DNA of 64,000 bases from Rubinisphaera margarita (GCF_022267515.1 NZ_JAKFGB010000014.1:1-64000); one strand, 5' to 3'; positions 36,385 through 53,846 are shown, numbered from the stretch's first letter. The notes: generated by a model not told the origin, from the letters alone. A program made the numbers and translations.

Positions 36385-37515
36385 ATGATTCGCAACGCAT
36401 TCAGGCTCACAACGCAATCTTGGGGACTCACGGCTGGATTTCGGGTCGGCCTGATCGGGTTCCTGCTCTGCTGGTCGGTGATGGGAAAGAGCCAGGAACT
36501 GAAACCGGTTGATCCGCCGGACGAAGAAGGTCTGCCGATCCTGATCGCTCCCGATGAATCGCAAAAGGAGCCGAAGCAGAAACCGAAACCGAAATCGACC
36601 GAACCGCAGCCTCGGAAAGACGTCAAGGAGAAGGACGCCCAGGAAGCGACTGAAGCGGACCGCAAGAAGGCGGCTTCCGAAGACGCCCCTGTTGAGGATC
36701 CGAAGCCTGCAATGCCCCCTTCCAGACCGGCGGAAGAACCAGCTGAGCCGAAGGCCCCGGCCCTCGCTGTTCCGAATCCCATGAATGTGGAAGAACCCGA
36801 GGAGGCTCTGGAAGTCACCCCTCCCCCCATGCCGATGCCGAACCCGCTGAAGTCGGTCGATCCTGGTGCGGAAGCCGCTCCTTCTGCGAAGGACGAGACC
36901 GTCGACAGGAAAGAGCCGGCTCAACAGGAAACGACGGAGAAGACTGCCGAACAACGCGCCGAGCAGGGCGAACAGTGGACAATGCTGATTACATCCGGTC
37001 CCAGCCATGTTGCCGGCACCAGGCCGCAGCAGGAACTCGTCACCTTCGATCTCGATCGGGAATCCAAAGCGATGGTCGGCGGACCCCACGTCCAACCGCT
37101 CGGACACGACGAAGCAATGGCGGAGATCGAGAAGAGTGAGTCGGACTCGAAGCGATCCATCTCACCGGCTCAGTATCAGGCGGTTTATGACTCCATCCCC
37201 TTCAGTCGAGCCGAATATCTGGCGAACCCGTCGTACCGTCATGAAGCGACGATGGAAATGCTGTTCGGCGAACTGCGTCCGACTGTGATTCACAAGCAGG
37301 ACAAACCGCAGCGCGTTTACAACCAGCCTCGGATCACCGAACCGCCGATCCGACACCCGATTCCGTTCGACTGGTACACGCCGGCATACGGCTACGGTCC
37401 GGCTTCTTACTTCGGCTGGCGATATCCCTACTGGACGCCGAACTCCACGTACCGCCGATACACCACGCAGTACGGACCTTTGTTCAACCGCTACTATCGC
37501 CCGCTCGGGTATTGA
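36385..37515 (+). CDS. Secreted Pro/Glu/Lys-rich protein
   Basis: Protein of 376 aa, not recognised. A hydrophobic N-terminal segment (GLIGFLLCWSVMGKSQ) looks like a signal peptide. Residues about 40-200 are a charged Pro/Glu/Lys/Ala low-complexity region; the C-terminal third is folded-looking and aromatic (FDWYTPAYGYGPASYFGWRYPYW), which recalls the other Tyr-rich exported proteins here. It is probably an envelope or extracellular protein. A terminator lies 22 bp downstream. Confidence 0.7.
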   Translation: MIRNAFRLTTQSWGLTAGFRVGLIGFLLCWSVMGKSQELKPVDPPDEEGLPILIAPDESQKEPKQKPKPKSTEPQPRKDVKEKDAQEATEADRKKAASEDAPVEDPKPAMPPSRPAEEPAEPKAPALAVPNPMNVEEPEEALEVTPPPMPMPNPLKSVDPGAEAAPSAKDETVDRKEPAQQETTEKTAEQRAEQGEQWTMLITSGPSHVAGTRPQQELVTFDLDRESKAMVGGPHVQPLGHDEAMAEIEKSESDSKRSISPAQYQAVYDSIPFSRAEYLANPSYRHEATMEMLFGELRPTVIHKQDKPQRVYNQPRITEPPIRHPIPFDWYTPAYGYGPASYFGWRYPYWTPNSTYRRYTTQYGPLFNRYYRPLGY

Positions 37516-37537
37516 TCTCGAATCAGTCGCAAACCAG

Positions 37538-37574
37538 ACCGGAAGCAGAGCAACACTGCTTCCGGTTTTTTCTT
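37538..37574 (+). terminator. Rho-independent terminator
   Basis: ACCGGAAGCAG (37538-37548) pairs with CTGCTTCCGGT (37556-37566) and is followed by TTTTTTCTTT. Confidence 0.88.
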
Positions 37575-37642
37575 TGCATGCGTGGCACTCGGCCTCACTG
37601 GCCCCAATTTTCCACGAAGCCCCTCCACCGTATGTCCGTCAT

Positions 37643-37791
37643 GCTCAACCTCTGAGTGACGAAGCCACAAGAGGTCGCTGACGGACGTTCTCGGGCTGGA
37701 TCGCGAGGCATTCAGCTCAACGTGGCCAGTGCTGATTTCGCGATGGACAGCATCTTCCTGTGACTCCATCATCCAGACGGACACCGTCTGG
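37643..37791. repeat. MITE-like element, copy B
   Basis: It matches the reverse complement of 10301-10456 in two blocks: GAAGCCACAAGAGGTCG with GGACGTTCTC on the left and CTTCCTGTGACTCC with the palindrome CCAGACGG-ACA-CCGTCTGG (37773-37791) on the right. The blocks have nearly the same spacing (about 60 nt) in both copies. The left palindrome is degraded. No gene is seen in 37575-38062. Confidence 0.6.
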
Positions 37792-38062
37792 GCTATTCCT
37801 TCAGTGCGTCGATTTTCATTGCCGATCTGGAGCCGACGGCGGATTGTCACGTCCTCGGCGAAATCCCGTCGGTTTTCATTCCCGGACCGACCAGCTACCA
37901 TCACGCCGAGTCGACTTCCGCCGTTATTGAGCAACGGAAGTCCCCGGTTGCACACCGTGCAGCCGACGTCTCCGATACTGAGGCCTCCGGCCGCCTCGTA
38001 TCCCGGAATTCGCGCTTGGCTCTCCAGACAACACGGGTCGGGACCGCCCCTTTAGAAGTGGA

Positions 38063-39088
38063 ATGACAATGACAGATCGCCCCAAAGTTCTGATCAGCGC
38101 CTTTGGCGATGAAGCTGCCAACACCAAGACCATCATCGAGCAGATGGCTGTGCTCTCGAGCCTCGGTCTGAAGTACTACAGCCCTCGCTTTGTCGATGTC
38201 GCCGGCACCGGCGAAGTGAAGCACGTTGTCGATCTCTCCGCCAAAGAGTGGAAGCAGATGAAAAAAGTGCAGGACGACTACGGCATGTCGGTGACCAGCA
38301 TCGGAGCCCGCCTCGGCAAGGTGAAGCTGCTTGATCAGGAAGACGGCTCTCACAACAAGTACGTCGATCCGCAGAAGTATCTGAAAGGCGAAGTCCAGAA
38401 CACGATCAACGCGGCCAAGGCCCTGGGTGCGAAGCTGATTCGTGGTTTTTCGTTCTATCATCCCCAGGGAGAGGCACCGGAAGGCTACATCAATCAGGCC
38501 GCTGAACGCCTCGGACCTATTGTCGAAGCCTGTGCCAAAGAAGGCATCGTTTACGGCCTCGAAGTGGAAGCCAACCTCATCGGACAGAACGGACGCATGC
38601 TTGCCGCTCTGGCTAAGAAGGTCAAGCATCCGAACATGGTCTGCATCTTTGACGGCGGGAACCTGTCGACCCAGAACATGACCCCGGTCGAATGCTTCAA
38701 AGAATACGAAGCCATGCGGAGTGACACCGGCTGGATCCACGTGAAGGACTACCGGATCGATCCGTCGCTGGTGTGGACCGGCGTGGTCGATGAGGACCGA
38801 CTGAAGAACTTCGTTCCGGCTGATATTGGCGATTCGGGTCACGAAGCCATCTTCCGCGATCTGGCCAGACATCTGCCGAAGCTGACGAAGAAGATGACGA
38901 AGCTCGGAGCTCCCGGCTTCTTCCTCGAACTCGAACCGCACCTGAAAGGGGGCGGGCAGTTCGGCGGCTTCAGCGGACCGGACGGAATGGGCGTCGCCGT
39001 GCGGGCTCTCTGCCGTCTGCTCGATTACGCCGGAATCAGCTACGACCTGCGGACGATGGACGACATCGTCGAGGCTCGCGGCTTCTAA
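38063..39088 (+). CDS. Sugar phosphate isomerase/epimerase-type TIM-barrel protein
   Basis: Protein of 341 aa of the xylose-isomerase-like (AP endonuclease 2) superfamily. Metal-ligand segments are visible: GLEVEANLIG, FDGGNLST, TGWIHVKDYRID and FLELEPHL. Such enzymes isomerise or epimerise sugars or inositol derivatives using a divalent metal; the substrate is not determinable. A second ATG at 38069 is equally possible. No signal peptide is seen. It stands alone between repeats and a permease gene. Confidence 0.82.
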   Translation: MTMTDRPKVLISAFGDEAANTKTIIEQMAVLSSLGLKYYSPRFVDVAGTGEVKHVVDLSAKEWKQMKKVQDDYGMSVTSIGARLGKVKLLDQEDGSHNKYVDPQKYLKGEVQNTINAAKALGAKLIRGFSFYHPQGEAPEGYINQAAERLGPIVEACAKEGIVYGLEVEANLIGQNGRMLAALAKKVKHPNMVCIFDGGNLSTQNMTPVECFKEYEAMRSDTGWIHVKDYRIDPSLVWTGVVDEDRLKNFVPADIGDSGHEAIFRDLARHLPKLTKKMTKLGAPGFFLELEPHLKGGGQFGGFSGPDGMGVAVRALCRLLDYAGISYDLRTMDDIVEARGF

Positions 39089-39120
39089 CCGTCTGAATCT
39101 CCCGGCTGACAGAACTTCCC

Positions 39121-39144
39121 GAACCTGAGCGCTCACTCAGGTTC
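39121..39144 (+). terminator. Possible weak terminator
   Basis: GAACCTGAG pairs with CTCAGGTTC around CGCTCA, but no T tract follows. It may end the sugar isomerase transcript. Confidence 0.4.
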
Positions 39145-39176
39145 GGGTTCACCGGAAAGCGGCCCTGTCAACGTCC

Positions 39177-40115
39177 ATGGAATCGTTCATTGTTCTGATC
39201 TCGGGAGCGGGAACGGGGATCGTCGCCGGCCTGTTCGGAGTCGGCGGCAGCTTCCTGCTCGTGCCTCTGCTCAGCATGACGACCGCTTATCCCATGGAAC
39301 TGATCGTCGGCAGCTGCGCCTGCCAGGTTTTGGGGCCAGCCACCGCGGCTTCGCTCTCGCACCGACCACGGAGACGGGAATTTCGCATCCCGCTGATTCT
39401 GCTCGGCGGAATCGTGGTCGGCACCGTCGTCGGAGCGGACGTTCTCGATGGCCTCCAGAACTCCGCGACCATGACCTCGGAAACGCTCTCCCGCATCGTC
39501 CAGTGGAGCTATCTGATTCTGCTCTGGTCGCTGGGGCTGTTCAGCTGGTGGGAATCGCGGCTGCATCGTCGCGGCAAAGGCATTCCAATCGGCTGGGCCC
39601 GCTGGAAGTGGCTCAGGCCGACCTGCGAAGTTTTCGGTCGGAACCGCCGCCATCAGATTTCGATCGTTTCATTGAGCGGATTCGGGCTGTTCGTTGGATT
39701 CCTTTCCGGATTCCTGGGCCTCAGTGGTGGCGTCGTTCTCCTGCCCGGTCTGCATTATGCCTATGGAATCGCGACAAAACGGGCCGCCGTGATGTCGATG
39801 ATTCTTGTCTGGCTGATCGCGATGCAGGCCACGGTGATTCATGCCTGGTATCAGCGAGTCGATCTGTTGATGGTCACCCTGCTGCTTTTGGGAGGAACAC
39901 TCGGAGCGAAGGTGGGGGTTCGCCTGAGTCAACGCATGTCGGGCGGAAAACTTCGCGAACACTTTGCCTGGCTGCTCCTGCTGACAGCCATCGGACTTTC
40001 AATCTATCTGGGACTGTCGAGGAAGGCGGACGAGACTTCGAGCAACCGCGCTGTGGAATCGAAGCAGACGACCATGCTGCCTAAAAACAACAGCGGCGTC
40101 CGAATTGGTAATTGA
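39177..40115 (+). CDS. TauE/SafE family permease
   Basis: Protein of 312 aa with about eight hydrophobic segments in two halves. Each half begins with the family hallmark: GTGIVAGLFGVGGSFLLVPLL near the start and GFLSGFLGLSGGVVLLPGL near residue 180. TauE/SafE proteins export sulfite, sulfonates or related organic anions. A cytoplasmic Arg-rich loop (RRKGIPIGWARWKWLRP region) lies between the halves. The gene follows the sugar isomerase gene by 88 bp. Confidence 0.85.
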   Translation: MESFIVLISGAGTGIVAGLFGVGGSFLLVPLLSMTTAYPMELIVGSCACQVLGPATAASLSHRPRRREFRIPLILLGGIVVGTVVGADVLDGLQNSATMTSETLSRIVQWSYLILLWSLGLFSWWESRLHRRGKGIPIGWARWKWLRPTCEVFGRNRRHQISIVSLSGFGLFVGFLSGFLGLSGGVVLLPGLHYAYGIATKRAAVMSMILVWLIAMQATVIHAWYQRVDLLMVTLLLLGGTLGAKVGVRLSQRMSGGKLREHFAWLLLLTAIGLSIYLGLSRKADETSSNRAVESKQTTMLPKNNSGVRIGN

Positions 40116-40178
40116 ATACCAATTCTCCTGCCCCTAGAATCGATAAGGTCTGATATCAACCTCGCCTTGAGCGGTCCC

Positions 40179-41174
40179 ATGCAGTCGTCACAAAGCCCCA
40201 TGTTCTGGTCCTTCCCCGCCGGCTCTCTGCTGGCGACGCGGATAAGGATCAGCGTCTTTTTTCCGCTGCTTTTTCTGGTTCTGCTCTTTCGGCTCGATGC
40301 GCAGGTTGCTCTCGCGGTCGCGGGAATTCTGCTTGTCAGCACCCTGCTCCACGAACTGCTCGGACACGTTCTCATCGCCCGCTATACAGGCGGATCGGGG
40401 AATGAAGTCCTGCTCTGGCCTGTTGGTGGACTGGCCTATGTCCAACCCGCCAATACGTTTACGTCGCAATTCTTCACCGCGGCCGGCGGTCCGCTCGTTA
40501 ACCTGATCATTTGCATTGCCTTCCTCCCGACCATCCTCTGGGTCGATGGGGGAACCCGCGCATTCAATCCGTTCGTACTCCCGATCGCTGAATTCTCGGC
40601 AGCCTGGTTCGAAGAGTTCCTGATCCTGGTGTTCTTTATCAACTGGCTGTCCGTGCTTGTGAATCTGTTGCCGATTTATCCGCTGGATGGCGGTCGGATG
40701 CTCGAAGCCTGTCTGATCGGCCACGGGGCGGTTCTGGAGCGGAAGCGGCTCTGTCTGAACATCGGAACCATCGCCGCGATCATCCTTTCGGCGATCGGAC
40801 TGATGTTCGACAACGTCTGGGCAGTCTTTCTGGCGTCGCTCCTGCTCGTTCTGAACGTGCTCGAAACGGTGAACGTCCAGTTCGGCGAATCGTTTGACGA
40901 CTCCTTCATGGGCTACGATTTCTCGCAGGGATACACATCGCTGGAACGCAGTTCCAGTCAGACGGGTGTGGCTCGCAAGAGCTTCTGGGCTCGCCGCCGG
41001 GAAGCCCGCGAGGCGAAGAAAGCACAGCATCTCGCCGAACAGCGGCAACGCGAAGCCGAGCAACTCGATGCTCTGCTCGACAAAGTTCACCACCACGGCA
41101 TCGCCGCTCTGACGCCCCACGAACGCAAGTTCCTCGACCGCACCAGCAAAAACCTGCGCACCAAAGACAGCTGA
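40179..41174 (+). CDS. Site-2 protease (M50) family membrane protein with altered HExxH
   Basis: Protein of 331 aa from the ATG at 40179. Hydrophobic segments and the two M50 landmarks are present: TLLHELLGHVLIARYTGG near residue 58, and NLLPIYPLDGGRML. The first zinc motif reads His-Glu-Leu-Leu-Gly-His, so the two His are five apart instead of four as in HExxH. The rest of the family phrase (TGGSGNEVLLWPVGGLAYV) is normal. A charged cytoplasmic tail ends the protein. It would cleave membrane proteins if active; the extra residue makes this doubtful. Confidence 0.8.
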   Translation: MQSSQSPMFWSFPAGSLLATRIRISVFFPLLFLVLLFRLDAQVALAVAGILLVSTLLHELLGHVLIARYTGGSGNEVLLWPVGGLAYVQPANTFTSQFFTAAGGPLVNLIICIAFLPTILWVDGGTRAFNPFVLPIAEFSAAWFEEFLILVFFINWLSVLVNLLPIYPLDGGRMLEACLIGHGAVLERKRLCLNIGTIAAIILSAIGLMFDNVWAVFLASLLLVLNVLETVNVQFGESFDDSFMGYDFSQGYTSLERSSSQTGVARKSFWARRREAREAKKAQHLAEQRQREAEQLDALLDKVHHHGIAALTPHERKFLDRTSKNLRTKDS

Positions 41175-41210
41175 TCATCGGACATTGGCTCCCGAACTGT
41201 CTCACAAAGG

Positions 41211-41340
41211 GTGCCACTGCTGGCTTGCCCCAGTAGTACTCGACGGGAACACCTCGATTCACCGCACAGGACAAGCATGCCCACGCGAGCGTGGGCATGG
41301 CACCCGAGAAACGCGTGAAGCCTGTGTGCCACTGGCAGCC
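41211..41340. repeat. Intergenic repeat with strong hairpin
   Basis: GTGCCACTG words stand at both ends, like the element at 3676-3748. In the middle CATGCCCACG (41277-41286) pairs perfectly with CGTGGGCATG (41291-41300). Confidence 0.5.
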
Positions 41341-41383
41341 CATTGCTCCCCGTTCGAGAATCCAGGGGGCAGCCAGCGCACGA

Positions 41384-41411
41384 AGAAGGCCGGTCGCAGG
41401 ACCGGCCTTCT
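41384..41411 (-). terminator. Terminator of dapL
   Basis: An 11-bp perfect stem (GAAGGCCGGTC, 41385-41395, with 41400-41410) plus one A-T pair, loop GCAG. On the minus strand it is followed by TTCTTCG, a weak T tract. Confidence 0.65.
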
Positions 41412-41442
41412 CGATGGATTTTGTGTCATCCGAACTACGGGA

Positions 41443-42675
41443 CTACTCCATCAGTTTTTGAATCCGCTTCACGGCTTCTTCGACGTTCTCGCGTGAGTTG
41501 AATGCACTCAGGCGGAAGTAGCCTTCGCCGGCGGCTCCGAATCCGCTTCCCGGTGTTCCGACCAGGTGGGCCTTTTCGAGCAGGTGGTCGAAGAACTCCC
41601 AGCTGCCCAGCTCGTCCGGCGTCTTCAGCCAGACATATGGAGCATTCACGCCGCCGTAGACTTCGATGCCAACCTTCTCCAGACCTTCGCGAAGCAGACG
41701 AGCGTTCTCGAGGTAGAATGAAACCAGCTCTTTGACCTGCTGCTGACCGGCTTCCGAATAGACGGCTTCCGCACCCTTCTGAATGACGTAGGAAACGCCA
41801 TTGAACTTCGTCGACTGACGACGGTTCCACAGCTGGTGCAGGGAAACGTCATTCCCGGCCGACGACTTCACCGTCAATGTCTTCGGCACCACAGTGAAGG
41901 CACAACGGGTTCCCGTGAAGCCGGCCGTTTTGCTGAAGCTGCGGAACTCAATCGCCACATCCCGGGCTCCTTCGATCTCGTAGATCGAACGGGGAATGTC
42001 GGAATCGGTAATGAAGGCTTCATAGGCAGCATCGTAAAGGATGATCGCCTTGTTCTCGATCGCGTAATCGACCCACTTCTTGAGCGTCTCTTTCGTCGCC
42101 ACAACGCCGGTCGGGTTGTTGGGATAACAGAGATAGATCACGTCGACCGGTTCACTGGGCAGTTCCGGCGTGAAATCGTTCTCAGCCGTCACCGGCAGGT
42201 AGACGAGTCCCTGGTAGCGCCCCTGGCTGTCAGCCGAACCAGTGTGGCCGGCCATGACGTTGGTATCGACGTAAACCGGATACACCGGATCGAGCACGGC
42301 GATCAGGTTATCGTTGCCGAGAATATCGAGGATGTTCCCCGTGTCGCATTTGCTGCCGTCGGAGATGAAGATCTCATCGGCATTCACCTTCACACCCCGG
42401 TCGGCGTAGTCGTGCTTTGCGATGGCATCGCGAAGAAACCCGTAGCCTTGTTCCGGTCCATAGCCTTTGAACGTCTCGCGGCTGGCCATCTCGTCCAGTG
42501 CCTTATGCATGGCCTCGATGACCGCGGGCGGCAGTGGTTCGGTGACATCGCCGATGCCGAGCTTGATGACCTTGGCTTTCGGGTTGGCCTCAACGAATGC
42601 GTTGACCCGCCGGCCAATTTCGGGGAACAGGTAACCGGCTTTAAGTTTCAGGAAGTTTTCGTTGATGGCTGTCAT
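41443..42675 (-). CDS. dapL: LL-diaminopimelate aminotransferase
   Basis: Protein of 410 aa, the usual length. It is a class I/II aminotransferase with family-specific phrases (FLKLKAGYLFPEIGRRV, KLGIGDVTEPLPPAV, FISDGSKCDTGNI) and the PLP lysine Lys249 in RSFSKTAGFTGTR. DapL converts tetrahydrodipicolinate directly to LL-diaminopimelate with glutamate as amino donor, a short route to lysine and peptidoglycan precursor known from plants, Chlamydiae and other bacteria. It follows rpoC on the same strand but beyond a hairpin. Confidence 0.93.
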   Translation of the reverse strand: MTAINENFLKLKAGYLFPEIGRRVNAFVEANPKAKVIKLGIGDVTEPLPPAVIEAMHKALDEMASRETFKGYGPEQGYGFLRDAIAKHDYADRGVKVNADEIFISDGSKCDTGNILDILGNDNLIAVLDPVYPVYVDTNVMAGHTGSADSQGRYQGLVYLPVTAENDFTPELPSEPVDVIYLCYPNNPTGVVATKETLKKWVDYAIENKAIILYDAAYEAFITDSDIPRSIYEIEGARDVAIEFRSFSKTAGFTGTRCAFTVVPKTLTVKSSAGNDVSLHQLWNRRQSTKFNGVSYVIQKGAEAVYSEAGQQQVKELVSFYLENARLLREGLEKVGIEVYGGVNAPYVWLKTPDELGSWEFFDHLLEKAHLVGTPGSGFGAAGEGYFRLSAFNSRENVEEAVKRIQKLME

Positions 42676-42716
42676 CGGAAGTTCCGTAGCTTCGTGATTA
42701 AGAGGGACTGTAAACG

Positions 42717-42746
42717 CCGAACAGCAGACCTGCGCCTGCTGTTCGG
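42717..42746 (-). terminator. Hairpin at the end of rpoC
   Basis: CCGAACAGCAG (42717-42727) pairs perfectly with CTGCTGTTCGG (42736-42746). A weak T content follows on the minus strand; it probably ends the rpoBC transcript. Confidence 0.65.
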
Positions 42747-42773
42747 ATCATTCAAATTCATTGGGGACGGCGA

Positions 42774-47120
<4,347 letters not shown>

Positions 47121-47217
47121 ATTCAGTTCCTTGTCGGGTGAGGTAATTTGGCTCGATCAGCCGCCGCTCCGGGTGAGCGGCGACACGCTCTCTTCAGCTG
47201 GGAAACGCAGAACCGTC

Positions 47218-50937
<3,720 letters not shown>

Positions 50938-51318
50938 AAACTCTCTCCCTTATTCCCATCAATAAATTGATTGTACGAAACTGCCGAGACATCGATTGAT
51001 CCGGGCAGTCAAAACCGCCATCAGCGATCAATGCAGCTAAAGCTCACCAGGAATGAGGCATTTGACGGAGAATTCCGCCACATTCCGGACCGTGTCACCG
51101 CGGCAGTCAGTCTCCCCCAGACCCCTGCACCCATCGGACAGAATAGCAAACTGGACAGCAACACCCGTGGGCACGCAGCGCGCGTAAACCGCCCCGCGAG
51201 TACGGACCCTCTTCGCGGCGCGGGAGAAGCGAATTTCTCAAACTTGAGGCGATGCAGCACGTAACGACCGAACAGCAGACCAATGGCAATCCCAGATTGC
51301 CAAATACTAACGCAGTCC

Positions 51319-51381
51319 GCCCAAAATGCAACAGAATGGAGAAAAAACGTGATTTCTCCATTCTGTTCAAGCAATTTGGGC
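51319..51381 (-). promoter_or_regulatory. Extended hairpin in the rplL-rpoB intergenic region
   Basis: A perfect 14-bp stem (ACAGAATGGAGAAA, 51331-51344, with 51353-51366) is extended by an outer stem (GCCCAAA and TTTGGGC at 51319 and 51381) across an internal loop. It sits where E. coli has an attenuator and RNase III site. No gene is seen in 50938-51451. Confidence 0.65.
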
Positions 51382-51451
51382 ACTGAAGATGCTCTTAACG
51401 AGCACCTCGCACGACAGCGATCAGCTCATCAGCAACACAACCGAGTCACGA

Positions 51452-51865
51452 TTACTTGATCTCGGCGGTACCACCGGCAGCTTCGATGTCGGCCTTGACC
51501 TTTTCGGCGTCTTCCTTCGAAACAGCTTCTTTGAGCGGCTTCGGAGCGCCTTCGACCAGTTCCTTGGCTTCCTTCAGGCCCAGTCCCGTGATGGCACGGA
51601 CGGCCTTGATGACGCCGATCTTCTGATCGCCGAAACCGGTCAGGATAACGTCGAACTCGGTCTGCTCAACTGCTGCAGCCGGGCCGTCGTCGCCACCAGC
51701 AGCCGGAGCGGCCATCATCACGCCGCCGCCAGCCGGCTCGATGCCGTGGACTTCCTTCAGGTAATCGCCAAGCTGCTTCGCCTGGAGCAGTGTCAGTCCA
51801 ACGATCTGGTCGCCCAGGCTCTTGGTTGCATCGTCAAATTCAGTTGTCGCTTCGGCTGTCGCCAT
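51452..51865 (-). CDS. rplL: Ribosomal protein bL12 (L7/L12)
   Basis: Protein of 137 aa. The ATG at 51865 has GAGGGG upstream; the open frame beyond it is not protein-like. N-terminal dimerisation helices, an Ala/Gly hinge (GGGVMMAAPAAGGDDGPAAA), and the C-terminal factor-binding domain (KIGVIKAVRAITGLGLKEAKELVEGAPKPLKEAV) are all present. It forms the stalk that recruits translation GTPases, bound to uL10 encoded just upstream. Confidence 0.97.
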   Translation of the reverse strand: MATAEATTEFDDATKSLGDQIVGLTLLQAKQLGDYLKEVHGIEPAGGGVMMAAPAAGGDDGPAAAVEQTEFDVILTGFGDQKIGVIKAVRAITGLGLKEAKELVEGAPKPLKEAVSKEDAEKVKADIEAAGGTAEIK

Positions 51866-51985
51866 GACATTCCCCTCGTAATCAAAAAGTAACAGTATGT
51901 CCGCTGATCGTACCCTGCTCAGCACCTAAAGATCATGACAAATCGCGGCTAAGGTACCCCGCGTGTTTTCCAGTTTGGCCTGAGA

Positions 51986-52519
51986 TCAGGCTTCGGTCTC
52001 GCCAGCCTCTTCGGCCTTTTCTTCCACGGCTTTGATGCAGCCGGCCAGCTTGCCGCCGGGGCCGAGCAGTGCTCCACCCAGACGTGCACCCGGGCTCAGA
52101 ATCAGACCTGCGATCTGGGCGATCAGTTCCTGGCGGCCCGGGCTCTTCGAGAGTTTCTCGACGCCGGCCTTATCCAGAGCCTGACCTTCGACCGTCGCTC
52201 CCTTGAGTTCGAGTGGATCAATTTTCTTGACCCACCGTGTGATCTCCTTTGACAGAGCCACAACGTCTTCACCGCCCCAGACCAGAGTCGAGGGACCGGA
52301 GAGAACGTCACCCAGGGACTTGCCGGCGTCGCCAAGAACACGGCGAGCCAGTGTATTCTTCACCGTAAGGAGGTGGACGCCCTTTTCCTGAAGTGCGATA
52401 CGGAACTGGTTGTCCGTCACGGCATCCAGGCGGGACGAGTCAATCACGAGAACTTCAGTCGCGCCTTCGAGGCGACCTTCGATCTCGTTCATCAACATCT
52501 CTTTGACTTTTTTGCTCAT
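51986..52519 (-). CDS. rplJ: Ribosomal protein uL10
   Basis: Protein of 177 aa. Typical N-terminal domain (MSKKVKEMLMNEIEGRLEGATEVLVID, LARRVLGDAG) and C-terminal Ala/Glu-rich helix for bL12 binding. It anchors the stalk to 23S rRNA. In many bacteria rplJ-rplL is autoregulated by the L10-L12 complex at the leader; the 87-bp leader here was not folded. Confidence 0.96.
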   Translation of the reverse strand: MSKKVKEMLMNEIEGRLEGATEVLVIDSSRLDAVTDNQFRIALQEKGVHLLTVKNTLARRVLGDAGKSLGDVLSGPSTLVWGGEDVVALSKEITRWVKKIDPLELKGATVEGQALDKAGVEKLSKSPGRQELIAQIAGLILSPGARLGGALLGPGGKLAGCIKAVEEKAEEAGETEA

Positions 52520-52606
52520 CGCAGCACCTTCACATCATTCAGATCAACACTGATTCTGATCACATCCAGGGCCGAATCGGCTCCCGCTGGATACCCGACC
52601 CTAAAC

Positions 52607-53314
52607 TCAGACAGCCACGGAAATCCCGGGGCCCATCGTGCTGGACAGCGCGACGTGACGAACGTAGACACCCTTTTGTGCATTCGGCTTCAGCGAATTG
52701 ATGTGCTGCAGCAGGGCATCGATGTTCTCGATCAGCTTTTCAGCATCGAAGGACATCTTGCCGACCACGCAGTGCACGTTTCCGCTGGAGTCGTTCCGGA
52801 ACTCAACTTTACCGGCTTTGTATTCTTTGACGGCTCCGGCCACATCCTGGGTCACCGTGCCAGCTCGCGGCGATGGCATCAGTCCGCGAGGACCGAGCAC
52901 GCGACCGAGAGGGCCAACGACACCCATCATGTCTGGAGAAGCGATGGCGACGTCGAAGTCGAGCCAGCCTTCTTTCAGAATGCGATCGGCCAGTTCTTTG
53001 TCACCGACGGCGTCGGCACCGGCAGCTTCCGCAGCGGCAGCCGCGTCGCCCTTGGCGAACACGATCACTCGCTGCGCCTTGCCGATTCCGTGCGGAAGAA
53101 CGATCGAGCCGCGAACCAGCTGATCGGCCTGACGGGGATCAATCCCCAGCCGCACAGCGATTTCAACGGTCTGATCGAACTTGCAGGGCTTCACACCCTT
53201 CGGCAGGTCCGACTCGACACCCTTCAACTCATTAACAGCCTTCGCCAGATCAACCGTGCCCAGGGCATCGGCCTTGTCCCGCATGGCCTGAACTCGTCTC
53301 GAACGTTTTGCCAT
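52607..53314 (-). CDS. rplA: Ribosomal protein uL1
   Basis: Protein of 235 aa. L1 signatures are clear: GIDPRQADQLVRGSIVLPHGIGKAQRV and the conserved LGPRGLMPSPRAGTVT. It binds 23S rRNA at the mobile stalk by the E site and in many bacteria represses its own rplK-rplA operon. The gene follows rplK on the same strand after 106 bp. Confidence 0.97.
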   Translation of the reverse strand: MAKRSRRVQAMRDKADALGTVDLAKAVNELKGVESDLPKGVKPCKFDQTVEIAVRLGIDPRQADQLVRGSIVLPHGIGKAQRVIVFAKGDAAAAAEAAGADAVGDKELADRILKEGWLDFDVAIASPDMMGVVGPLGRVLGPRGLMPSPRAGTVTQDVAGAVKEYKAGKVEFRNDSSGNVHCVVGKMSFDAEKLIENIDALLQHINSLKPNAQKGVYVRHVALSSTMGPGISVAV

Positions 53315-53420
53315 CTTCCCAAACCTTCAACAATATCTGACGCGCTACACTCTTTGAAACTGCTGCGGCGAAACGCCGACGGGGACCCCGCGGACCCGAT
53401 ACTGTGTTCTCTCGTGACGA

Positions 53421-53846
53421 TTACTCGACGACTTCAATTCCCATACTGCGAGCCGTACCAGCGATCATGCGAGCTGCGTGATCGATGTCGGCGGCATTGA
53501 GGTCGCTCAATTTCGTCTTGGCGATATCATTCAGCTGACCCTGAGTCACGGTTCCGACCTTTTTGGTGTTCGGAGTACCGGAGCCCTTGGCGATTGAAGC
53601 GGCCTGCTTCAACAGCACAGCTGCCGGCGGACTCTTCAGCACGAATTCGAACGAACGGTCGTTGTAGACCGTGATAATGACTGGAACCGTAACGCCGGTC
53701 ATATCCTTGGTTCGTTCGTTGAACTGCTGAACGAACTGGCCGATGTTAACCCCGTGAGGACCAAGAGCGGTACCCACTGGAGGAGCAGGCGTGGCCTGAC
53801 CGCCGGTGACCTGAACCTTGATTTCCTTGACAACCTGCTTTGCCAT
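53421..53846 (-). CDS. rplK: Ribosomal protein uL11
   Basis: Protein of 141 aa. Starts MAKQVVKEIKVQVTGGQATPAPPVGTALGPHGVN and includes the FEFVLKSPPAAVLL and GTARSMGIEV signatures. It binds the GTPase-associated centre of 23S rRNA. First of the ribosomal gene run after nusG. Confidence 0.97.
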   Translation of the reverse strand: MAKQVVKEIKVQVTGGQATPAPPVGTALGPHGVNIGQFVQQFNERTKDMTGVTVPVIITVYNDRSFEFVLKSPPAAVLLKQAASIAKGSGTPNTKKVGTVTQGQLNDIAKTKLSDLNAADIDHAARMIAGTARSMGIEVVE

